From Cupriavidus taiwanensis LMG 19424 (lineage in GTDB: Bacteria; Pseudomonadota; Gammaproteobacteria; Burkholderiales; Burkholderiaceae), in contig NC_010530.1 of assembly GCF_000069785.1 (NCBI RefSeq), positions 1,420,001 to 1,484,000 on the forward strand: a DNA stretch of 64,000 bases. Direction: 5' to 3'. Made by a program: the position numbers and the translations under genes. Below are positions 53,807-60,746 of the stretch, one piece after another; position 1 is the stretch's first letter, and each line of letters starts with the position of its first letter. The notes below the pieces were generated by a model. It did not search any database, was not told the DNA's origin, and saw only the letters and a list, made by a program, of their open reading frames with translations.

Positions 53807-56466
53807 TGGCTGACGGCGCGCCACCCCTGCCGCGCGCAACCGCCCGGCTGCAGTTGCACCCGGGCTTCACCTTTGCCGACGCCGCCGCCGTGGTCGGCTA
53901 CTACGCCGGGCTGGGCGTCAGCCACCTTTACCTGTCGCCCGTGTGCGGCGCGCGGCCCGGGTCCACCCACGGCTATGACGTCACCGACTTCACCGTCGTG
54001 CGCGAAGCACTGGGCGGCGAGCCGGGACTGAAAGCGCTGGCCGCGCGCGCCCGCGAGGCCGGGCTCGGCCTGATCGTCGACATCGTGCCCAACCATATGG
54101 CGGCCGATCCGACCCACAACGGCTGGTGGCGCGACGTGCTGGCGCATGGCCGCGGCAGTCCCCACGCGGCGACCTTCGACATCGACTGGACCCCGCGCGA
54201 TCCGGCGCTGCACGGCAAGGTGCTGCTGCCGATCCTGGGCCAGTCATACTGGGACACCGTGGTGGCCGGTGAACTGCGCTGGGTCCCTGCCAGCGGCGAG
54301 TCGCCGGCCCACTTGCGCTATTTCGACCACACGCTGCCGCTGGCGCCGGGCAGCGTGGATGCCGAAGCCGAGCGCGACGGCCCGGCATGGTATGACGCCA
54401 CCCGCACCGAAGGCCGCGGCCGCCTTCATGCCCTGCTGGAACGCCAGCACTACCGGCTGGCATGGTGGCGCACCGCGGCCGCCGCGCAGAACTGGCGCCG
54501 CTTCTTCGAGATCAGCGACCTGGTCGGCGTGCGCGAGGAAGACGAGCGGGTGTTCGATGCGGTCCATGCCCTGGTCTTGCGCCTGCTGCGCGAAGGGTGG
54601 ATCGACGGCGTGCGCGTGGACCACGTCGACGGCCTGGCGGATCCCGCCGGCTACTGCCGCCGGCTGCGCGCCGAACTGGACCGCCATGCCGCCGCGCGTC
54701 CGCCCACGTTGCGGCTGGAGCGTCCGTGGCTGGTGGTGGAGAAGATCCTGGGCCCGCGCGAGCGCCTGGCACCGGACTGGCAGGTGCATGGCACCACCGG
54801 CTATGACTTCATGGACGAGGTGGCCGCGGTGCTGCATGACGGCAATGGCGAGGCGCCGCTGGCAGCGCTGTGGGCCACCGTCAGCGGCGATGCGCGCGCG
54901 TTTCCGCAGCACGTCGAGGCCGCGCGGCGCCAGGTGCTGGAGCGGCACCTGGTGACGGAATTCGAAGGCGCCGCCGCGTGCCTGCGCGACTGCGCCGAGC
55001 AGGACCCCGGCACACGCGACCTGACGCGCGCGGCGCTGCGGCGCGCGCTGGCGGCGCTGATGGCGGCGGTGCCGGTGTATCGCAGCTACTTCGATGCGCG
55101 CCCCGCCGAACGCGACGCGGCCGCGGCGCTTGCCGATGACGCCATGCTGGACCAGGCCATGCAGGCCGCGCGCGCCGGCCTGGCACCGGACGAAGCCGTT
55201 GCGCTGGCCTTTATCGGCGGCTGCCTGCGCACCACTGCGCCCGCCGACAGCGAGACCGGCGCGCTGCGCCGCAGGCTGCAGCAGCTGATGCCCGCGCTGG
55301 CGGCCAAGGCCGGCGAAGACACCGCGTTCTACCGCTACGGCCGGCTGTTGTCGCGCAACGAAGTGGGCAGCGACCCGGCCCGGCTGGCGATGCCGCCGGC
55401 GCAGTTCCACGCCCGCATGGCGGCGCGGCGACTGGCCTGTCCCCATGCCATGCTCGCCACCGCGACCCATGACCACAAGCGCGGCGAGGACGCACGCATG
55501 CGCCTGGCGGTGCTGAGCGAGTTGCCGGGCGCGTGGGCCGATGCCGTGGCCGTGTGGGAGGCCGCGGCGGCGCCGCTGCTGGCCACGATGCCGGCGCCCG
55601 ACCCGGGCGACCGGCTGATGCTGTACCAGACCCTGGTCGGCGCATGGCCGATGGAGGACCTCCGCCTCGCCGACGATCCCGGTGCCGTGCAGCCTTTGCT
55701 CGAGCGCGTGGGCGCGTGGCAGCGCAAGGCCATCCGCGAAGCCAAGCGCCATGGCAACTGGACCTGCCCCGACACTGAGTATGAAGCCGCCTGCGAGGCC
55801 TTCCTGCGTGGCATTGCCGCCGGCGGGCCCGCGGACGGGCCAGGCGGCGTGCTAGCGCAGATCGGCCAGTTTGCGCAGCGCATTGCCGCGGCCGGCGCGG
55901 TCAACAGCCTGGCGCAGGTGCTGGTGCAGCTGACCGCGCCAGGCATCCCCGACCGCTACCAGGGCTGCGAAGGCTGGGACCTGAGCCTGGTCGACCCCGA
56001 CAACCGCCGTCCCCCTGACTACGCGCGGCTGCAGGCGCGCCTGGGCTGCACTGCGGGCTGGGCCCACTGGCTGGCGCACTGGCGCGACGGCCGCATCAAG
56101 CAGCAGCTGGTACGCCAGGTGCTGGCGGTGCGCCGGGCGCATGCGGCGCTCTTCGGCGACGGCCAATACAGCATGCTGGCCGCGCAGGGTGCGCTGGTGC
56201 CGCAGGTGCTGGCCTTTGCGCGCACGGCCGAAGGACGGCAGGCCATCACCGTGGTGACGCGGCTTGCCGCTGCGCGCGTCGATCCGGCCATGCCGCGCAT
56301 TCCGCAGCCGGCCTGGGGGGATACCACGCTCAATGTCGGCGCGCCCCAACGCAGCCGCTGGACCGATGCCCTGACCGGCCATGTGATCGACGCCCCCACG
56401 GGCCGATTGCGGCTGCGCGAGGTGCTGGGAGGACTGCCGGTCGCGCTGCTGCTGCGCGAGCCCTGA
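53803..56466 (+). CDS. treY: Malto-oligosyltrehalose synthase
   Basis: 887 residues from the ATG at 53803, coupled to treZ by an ATGA overlap. TARLQLHPGFTFADAAAVVG, VSHLYLSPVCGARPGSTHGY and LIVDIVPNHMAADPTHNGWW are TreY hallmarks; the catalytic region includes VRVDHVDGLADPAGYCRRL and WLVVEKILGPRERLAPDW. It converts the reducing end of maltodextrin into an alpha,alpha-1,1 bond; TreZ then frees trehalose. This closes a cycle with TreS-Mak-GlgE. It is the last gene of the locus and convergent with 56477. Confidence 0.94.
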   Translation: MMADGAPPLPRATARLQLHPGFTFADAAAVVGYYAGLGVSHLYLSPVCGARPGSTHGYDVTDFTVVREALGGEPGLKALAARAREAGLGLIVDIVPNHMAADPTHNGWWRDVLAHGRGSPHAATFDIDWTPRDPALHGKVLLPILGQSYWDTVVAGELRWVPASGESPAHLRYFDHTLPLAPGSVDAEAERDGPAWYDATRTEGRGRLHALLERQHYRLAWWRTAAAAQNWRRFFEISDLVGVREEDERVFDAVHALVLRLLREGWIDGVRVDHVDGLADPAGYCRRLRAELDRHAAARPPTLRLERPWLVVEKILGPRERLAPDWQVHGTTGYDFMDEVAAVLHDGNGEAPLAALWATVSGDARAFPQHVEAARRQVLERHLVTEFEGAAACLRDCAEQDPGTRDLTRAALRRALAALMAAVPVYRSYFDARPAERDAAAALADDAMLDQAMQAARAGLAPDEAVALAFIGGCLRTTAPADSETGALRRRLQQLMPALAAKAGEDTAFYRYGRLLSRNEVGSDPARLAMPPAQFHARMAARRLACPHAMLATATHDHKRGEDARMRLAVLSELPGAWADAVAVWEAAAAPLLATMPAPDPGDRLMLYQTLVGAWPMEDLRLADDPGAVQPLLERVGAWQRKAIREAKRHGNWTCPDTEYEAACEAFLRGIAAGGPADGPGGVLAQIGQFAQRIAAAGAVNSLAQVLVQLTAPGIPDRYQGCEGWDLSLVDPDNRRPPDYARLQARLGCTAGWAHWLAHWRDGRIKQQLVRQVLAVRRAHAALFGDGQYSMLAAQGALVPQVLAFARTAEGRQAITVVTRLAAARVDPAMPRIPQPAWGDTTLNVGAPQRSRWTDALTGHVIDAPTGRLRLREVLGGLPVALLLREP

Positions 56467-56476
56467 CGCGCGAAAC

Positions 56477-57043
56477 TCAGGAGTGCGGCGGCGCCGTCGA
56501 CTGCAGGACGACGGGCGCGAAGGGCCCGCGCGTCGCCTGGGTCGGCGAGGCGCTGCGCTCCTGCGGCAGGTAGGGCCGGATCACCACCGCCACGTAGTCG
56601 TCTTCCTTGGGCGTCACCACGATGTACGCGAGCCCCGACATCACCAGGCCGACCTCGCCAAGTTCGGTGGCGATGCGCGCCACGATAAAGCGCTGCAGCA
56701 GCATCGGGTTGACGCTGTCGTCGATGGCAAGCGCGGCGGTGCAGATGGTCAGGAAGCAGCGTTCGACTTCGCGGCACACCACCACCACTTCATCGATGGC
56801 GTAGCCCGAGCGGCTGGCGCGCACCAGCACCGACACCCCCGAACTCGGCGCGGCCCGGTGCCATCCGGGCTTGACCTTGAAGCTGGGCAGTGTGAGTCCG
56901 GAACCGGTGTCCTGCGCGACGGTGTTGAAACGCTGGGCGAAGTCAGAAGGCGTGATTGCAAGCAGCTGGCGCTCGACCGGTGCCGACGACACCGAGACCG
57001 ACGAGGCCAGGACCACGGTGGACAGAATGCTGGCTAGGTTCAT
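56477..57043 (-). CDS. Exported protein of unknown function
   Basis: 188 residues from the ATG at 57043 with GAGGAAGCT upstream. A short hydrophobic N-terminus (MNLASILSTVVLASSVSVSS) may be a signal peptide. The middle is beta-rich with VVVCREVERCFLTICTAAL, a pair of Cys that could form a disulfide in the periplasm. Not recognised. It follows treY in convergent orientation with an 10-bp gap. Confidence 0.65.
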   Translation of the reverse strand: MNLASILSTVVLASSVSVSSAPVERQLLAITPSDFAQRFNTVAQDTGSGLTLPSFKVKPGWHRAAPSSGVSVLVRASRSGYAIDEVVVVCREVERCFLTICTAALAIDDSVNPMLLQRFIVARIATELGEVGLVMSGLAYIVVTPKEDDYVAVVIRPYLPQERSASPTQATRGPFAPVVLQSTAPPHS

Positions 57044-57514
57044 AGCTTCCTCGCAACGGCTGATACGTTCCCCCGCGCTGTCGGGCCCGGCAGCACGCGG
57101 CCGCAAGCTGCGCCGCGGCGGGAAGGCCGGCGATGCGGGTGCTCGCCGGCACTTGCCGCACGCCAGTTTTTGCCAGCATTTCCTCCACTATAGACACGAC
57201 CGCGCGCCAGCACAGCACGGAGCGCACGCGGCACGCCAGGCATCGCGCCGCAGCCACGCGCTCAGCCGCGGAGGCGCTGCGCCGGGTCAGCCACGCGCGC
57301 CATGCAGTTTCTGCAGCGCCTGTAAAAACTACGGCGCACGCGGCGCCACGCCGCGCCGGCGGCAGCGCAGCATGGCGCACAGTCCGGGTCGTGGCCCAGC
57401 ATCGGCCGGCTGGTGGCGGTGCGCGCGCCCCGTGCCATGCGGGAACGGAGCTTGCAGGCCAATGGCAGGTGCGGGGTGAAATCGCAGCCCCGCCAGCATG
57501 CACAGGAGGACCCT
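57044..57514. other. Intergenic region between exported protein and BON gene
   Basis: 471 bp without a supported gene, shared by two divergent genes. A minus-strand TATAGT (57187-57192) sits right before a GGAGGAAATG, and a reverse TTTTACAGGCGC motif lies at 57316-57327. The right end carries CAGGAGGACCCT for the BON gene. Otherwise GC-rich with no further structure that I can defend. Confidence 0.5.
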
Positions 57515-57886
57515 ATGACCGCACGCTACTGCTTCCGCATCGCCACCCTGGCGTTGCCGCTGGCCGTGCTGGCCATGGCGGTATCCGGTCCGGGCATCGC
57601 GGCACCGACCGACGCACCCGCGGCGCCGTCTTCCACGGGCCGTACGGCTGCGCCGCGCGACACCGCTGCCGCCAGCGACCGCGCCATCACGGCCGAGGTG
57701 CAGGCGCGCCTGGCCAGCGCGCGCACGCTCGATCCGGGCAAGATCCGGGTATCGACCACCGACGGCGTGGTCAAGCTCGAAGGCACCGTGCGCGACGATA
57801 AACAGCGTACGATGGCAATGGAACTGGCGCGTTCCGTGCGCGGCGTCAGCGCGGTGTCGGATGAATTGCGCGCCGGCACCGATTGA
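57515..57886 (+). CDS. Periplasmic BON-domain protein
   Basis: 123 residues from the ATG at 57515 (CAGGAGGACCCT upstream). Signal peptide with hydrophobic LALPLAVLAMAVSGPGIAA. The BON domain runs from about residue 55 (SDRAITAEVQARLASAR) through KIRVSTTDGVVKLEGTVRDD to VRGVSAVSDELRAG. OsmY-like periplasmic BON proteins are induced by hyperosmosis in other bacteria, which fits the adjacent trehalose genes. Confidence 0.9.
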   Translation: MTARYCFRIATLALPLAVLAMAVSGPGIAAPTDAPAAPSSTGRTAAPRDTAAASDRAITAEVQARLASARTLDPGKIRVSTTDGVVKLEGTVRDDKQRTMAMELARSVRGVSAVSDELRAGTD

Positions 57887-57931
57887 CGACCTGTCGCTTG
57901 ACCGGCAGCGCCATGCCACCCTGATGGAGAC

Positions 57932-58165
57932 ATGATGAGCACCCATCGCCAGCCCGACCACGACACCACCCGCCGCCGCAGCGAGCCCCGCGACCCGCAC
58001 AAGGGCGGCCCGGACACCGAGCATGAACGGGGCAAGCCGGGACGCGACCGGCGCCACGATGTCGAGCGCGAGCACGACATTCCCGACGAGAACGGCGAGC
58101 CGCCGTCGGTCAGGCGCCCCGGCGGCAAGCCCGAGGAAAGCGAGCCACCGGTGGAGAACTACTGA
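57932..58165 (+). CDS. Very hydrophilic small protein, 77 aa
   Basis: 77 residues (or 76 from the ATG at 57935, which has better spacing to GGAGA). The chain is almost all Asp, Glu, Arg, Pro, His and Gly with no hydrophobic core (for example HDVEREHDIPDENGEPPSV). It is certainly disordered. Such hydrophilin-like proteins accumulate during desiccation or salt stress in many organisms; that function is inferred from composition and from the neighbours. Confidence 0.65.
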   Translation: MMSTHRQPDHDTTRRRSEPRDPHKGGPDTEHERGKPGRDRRHDVEREHDIPDENGEPPSVRRPGGKPEESEPPVENY

Positions 58166-58206
58166 ACCGCCGCAACGGGATCTCTTCCCTCACTCGAACA
58201 GGAGGC

Positions 58207-58608
58207 ATGATGAGCAAGACCGTACGTACCGGCCCGGCGCGGCATGCCGGCACCCGCCCCGATCGCGTGGGCAGCGCAGCGCCAGCCCGACGCGACGGCG
58301 CGCAAGCCGCGTCAGGTCGCGGCCGCTCGCGCGAGCACACGGCGACCCGCGCGGCACGTGCCGAGGCCGGCAATATCCCCAGCACGCTGGACCCGGACCT
58401 CGACCAGGAAACCAACGATATCGAGGACGAAATCGCGCACCGCGATGACGAGGCACACAGCGCGGAGGAAGACGAAACTCCCGAAGAAGAGATTGCCGAG
58501 GAAGTGGTGCGCGCGGCCGAGGCACTGCCCGCCGACGTGCCGGTAGACAAGGCGGATCGTACCGACGAGCGCGAAGAACATCCGCCGCGGCCACCGCGGA
58601 CGGAATAG
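58207..58608 (+). CDS. Acidic hydrophilic protein, 133 aa
   Basis: 133 residues (or 132 from the ATG at 58210). The N-terminal half is Arg/Ala/Gly-rich and the C-terminal half strongly acidic (DQETNDIEDEIAHRDDEAHS, EEDETPEEEIAEEVVRA), giving a charge-separated disordered protein. GGAGG lies just before the start. Not recognised. Grouped with the 77-residue protein as a second hydrophilin-like product; a bidirectional terminator-like hairpin follows. Confidence 0.65.
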   Translation: MMSKTVRTGPARHAGTRPDRVGSAAPARRDGAQAASGRGRSREHTATRAARAEAGNIPSTLDPDLDQETNDIEDEIAHRDDEAHSAEEDETPEEEIAEEVVRAAEALPADVPVDKADRTDEREEHPPRPPRTE

Positions 58609-58637
58609 CAAGGCGCCCCGGACACCGTCATCGCCAG

Positions 58638-58661
58638 GGCGGCTCCGGACGCGGAGCCGCC
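58638..58661. terminator. Bidirectional hairpin between convergent genes
   Basis: GGCGGCTCC and GGAGCCGCC form a perfect 9-bp stem around GGACGC, between the ends of the acidic protein gene (58608) and the minus-strand BON gene (58666). Followed by TTGGTCATT on the plus strand. Confidence 0.65.
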
Positions 58662-58665
58662 TTGG

Positions 58666-59364
58666 TCATTCGGAGGCCAGGATGCCGTAGGGTCGTACCC
58701 GGATATGGTTGATCACGTCCTGGACCCCGAACACGCGCTCGGCAATTTCTTCAATGTCGTACTTGCTGCGGCGATCGCCGACGTGTCCCTCGAGCGTCAC
58801 CAGGCCGTCCTGCACCCGCACCGTCACTTCGCTGACATCGAGTTCCTGCGCATGCGCGAGCCGGTCGCAGACTTCGTCGTGGATACGGTCGTCGCCGCGG
58901 CGATAGTTCTTCGGGCCGCTCCTGCCATAGCCGCGCCGCGCGGGCGCGTCCCAGTCGTCCGCGCTGTCGTCGGGGGCGCCGGCAGGCCTGCCATACCAGT
59001 CGCCGCGGCCCGCCCAGCGCTCTTCCCCGTACGGCACGCGCGGATCACGGCCGGAAACGGGACCCGGTACGCGGCGTCGCGACCATTCTTCTTCGTAGCG
59101 CGACTCGTCCCACGGTTCCGTTGCCGGCCCCCGGCGCCAGGATTCCACTTCCCGCCCGTACCACCCTGCTTCACCCGCCTCGAATGGCCGGGTCTCATCG
59201 CGCGGCAGGCGCTCGGCGGTATTGCCATAGCGGCCCGCGGTAAGGTTGCGCTGGCGGCGGTTGCGCGCCTGCGCGGGGATGCCGCTGTAGCCCTGGTCGT
59301 TGCTGCCGTACTGGTGATCGGGCCGCCTGCGCAGGTAATCATCGTCACGGTCACGGTATTTCAT
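58666..59364 (-). CDS. BON-domain protein with long polar N-terminus (paralogue of 30355-30909)
   Basis: 232 residues from the ATG at 59364, with AGGAGGACGTCC upstream. About 150 N-terminal residues rich in Arg, Asp, Tyr, Trp and Gly look disordered. The C-terminal BON domain (GPKNYRRGDDRIHDEVCDRL, LEGHVGDRRSKYDIEEIAER, VFGVQDVINHIRV) aligns throughout with the protein at 30355-30909. It overlaps the EEP-family gene's 3' end by 14 bp, so they share a transcript. Confidence 0.88.
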   Translation of the reverse strand: MKYRDRDDDYLRRRPDHQYGSNDQGYSGIPAQARNRRQRNLTAGRYGNTAERLPRDETRPFEAGEAGWYGREVESWRRGPATEPWDESRYEEEWSRRRVPGPVSGRDPRVPYGEERWAGRGDWYGRPAGAPDDSADDWDAPARRGYGRSGPKNYRRGDDRIHDEVCDRLAHAQELDVSEVTVRVQDGLVTLEGHVGDRRSKYDIEEIAERVFGVQDVINHIRVRPYGILASE

Positions 59365-60238
59365 GGACGTCCTCCTTGGCGGGCGCAGCGGTATGCCGCG
59401 CATTCCATCCGCCTTCCGGCACCTCGAAACACGCCACCAGCGGCAAGTGGTCCGATGCCACCCGCGCCAGCGGCGAGCGGTGGCTGGCCACCGACACCAG
59501 GTGGGCGCGCGGCGATACCCAGATGCGGTCCAGCGCAAACACGGGCAGCCGCGACGGAAAGGTCGCCGTGTGCGGGGTGTGTTCGAAATAGGCGTGCAGC
59601 CAGCGCAGCGGCCGGCCCCACAGGAACCATTCGTTGACGTCGCCCAGCAGGATGGTCGGCAACGGCGGCGCGGTGGCGACGTAGTTGAGCAACTGCTGCA
59701 CCTGATGGCGGCGCTCGCCGGGACGCAAGCCGAGGTGCGTGGCGATCACGCGCAGCGGGTTCGCGCAGCCCGAAGCGGTGCACGTCACGATCGCATCGAT
59801 GGCACCGCGCGGCTCGCAGCCCTTCACGGTCAGGTCGATCTGGTTCACGGCCTCGGGGGCGAAGCGCGTCAGCAGCGCATTGCCGTAGTCCACGGTGCCA
59901 CGTACCCGCGTAAAGCCCGACACCACATGCATGCCGGTCTCGCCGGCAAGGAATTCGAGCGTATGGTCGTTGCTGCTGCCCGATTCCACCTCCTGCAGCG
60001 CGACGATATCGGCATCCAGTTCAGCCAGCACGGCGGCGATGCGCTGGGGGCGATAGCGGCGGTCAGTGCCGACGGCGCGGTGGATGTTGTAGCTGACCAC
60101 GGTCATCTGGGCCAGGCCCGCCGCGCGCGTGGGCGGACAGTGCAGCGCCGCCGGTGGCCCGGCCACGGCCCGGGTGTCGTCGGGCTCACGCGCGTGGGAA
60201 GGATTTACAAGGGACGGTAAGTCCGGTTGCATTCGCAT
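59351..60238 (-). CDS. Endonuclease/exonuclease/phosphatase-family hydrolase
   Basis: 295 residues from the ATG at 60238; an ATG at MTVVSYNIHR about 44 codons in is a plausible alternative. SYNIHR, VALQEVES (metal Glu), THLGL, LLGDVNEWFL (Asp/Asn) and the terminal SDHLPLVA give all motifs of the EEP fold. Members hydrolyse phosphodiesters or phosphomonoesters of nucleic acids, lipids or inositols. No signal peptide. It overlaps the BON gene downstream, suggesting linked expression; the substrate is not assignable. Confidence 0.85.
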   Translation of the reverse strand: MRMQPDLPSLVNPSHAREPDDTRAVAGPPAALHCPPTRAAGLAQMTVVSYNIHRAVGTDRRYRPQRIAAVLAELDADIVALQEVESGSSNDHTLEFLAGETGMHVVSGFTRVRGTVDYGNALLTRFAPEAVNQIDLTVKGCEPRGAIDAIVTCTASGCANPLRVIATHLGLRPGERRHQVQQLLNYVATAPPLPTILLGDVNEWFLWGRPLRWLHAYFEHTPHTATFPSRLPVFALDRIWVSPRAHLVSVASHRSPLARVASDHLPLVACFEVPEGGWNARHTAAPAKEDVHEIP

Positions 60239-60273
60239 GGCCGGTCTCGAAGATCGATGGAAAGGCGCGTTCC

Positions 60274-60642
60274 TCAGGCCCCGTCGAGGAACTGGTTGGG
60301 CTTGCCGATGCGGCGGCCCAGGTCAGGGCTTTCCCAGCGGGCGCCGTCCATATACGGGTCCGGCGTGCGTTGCATGGTGGTGCCGGGCATGCCAGCCTGC
60401 GCCGGCATGGTCGACGGCTGGGCTTCCGGTGCGGTGGCCGCGGGCGCCGCCGGTGCCAGGTCAGTACGCGTCGGCGCATTGGCGCCCTGCGTGTAAGGGT
60501 CGAATTTGTCGGTGCTGCGCGCGCCCTGCGAATACGGGTCGTAAGAGCCGCGCGGCGTACCTGGCGTCTGTGCCATGGCGGGGATTGCTACCGCCGCCAC
60601 GGCGAGGGCAGCGAGGAGTCGGCTGGTGCGGATATGCTTCAT
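60274..60642 (-). CDS. Exported DPY-repeat protein, 122 aa
   Basis: 122 residues with signal peptide ending IPAMAQ. The mature protein repeats a short motif: YDPYSQGA, FDPYTQGA and PDPYMDGA, roughly evenly placed, with Pro/Ala-rich linkers. Likely disordered and periplasmic; the repeats suggest a binding or structural role. GGAGGT precedes the start, inside a 43-nt hairpin region (60641-60683) that also pairs with the start codon. Confidence 0.75.
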   Translation of the reverse strand: MKHIRTSRLLAALAVAAVAIPAMAQTPGTPRGSYDPYSQGARSTDKFDPYTQGANAPTRTDLAPAAPAATAPEAQPSTMPAQAGMPGTTMQRTPDPYMDGARWESPDLGRRIGKPNQFLDGA

Positions 60643-60683
60643 GGTTACCTCCGTTAGGGCGCGATGTGCGCGCCAGTAACCAT
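60641..60683 (-). promoter_or_regulatory. Leader hairpin closing on the start codon of the DPY-repeat gene
   Basis: ATGGTTAC (60641-60648) and GTAACCAT (60676-60683) are perfect 8-bp inverted arms, with a nested GGCGCG/CGCGCC stem (60658-60674). In the minus-strand mRNA the outer stem contains the start codon and brackets the GGAGG ribosome site, so folding should reduce initiation. A role in translational control is inferred. Confidence 0.5.
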
Positions 60684-60689
60684 GGGCAA

Positions 60690-60718
60690 GCGAAAGGCGT
60701 GCCTGTACCGCCTTTCGC
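60690..60718 (-). terminator. Hairpin downstream of uvrA
   Basis: GCGAAAGGCG and CGCCTTTCGC are perfect 10-bp arms around TGCCTGTAC, 29 bp after the uvrA stop. No clear U tract on the minus strand. Likely ends uvrA transcription. Confidence 0.55.
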
Positions 60719-60746
60719 GTCGCCGCGTGCCCAGGCCCGGCCGGCC

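Noticed and set aside
56943..57179. A 78-codon minus-strand frame with TATAGT and GGAGGA just before its ATG
   Set aside because: It overlaps the start of the 188-residue gene out of frame, has no recognisable features, and the -35 is poor. Chance is more likely.
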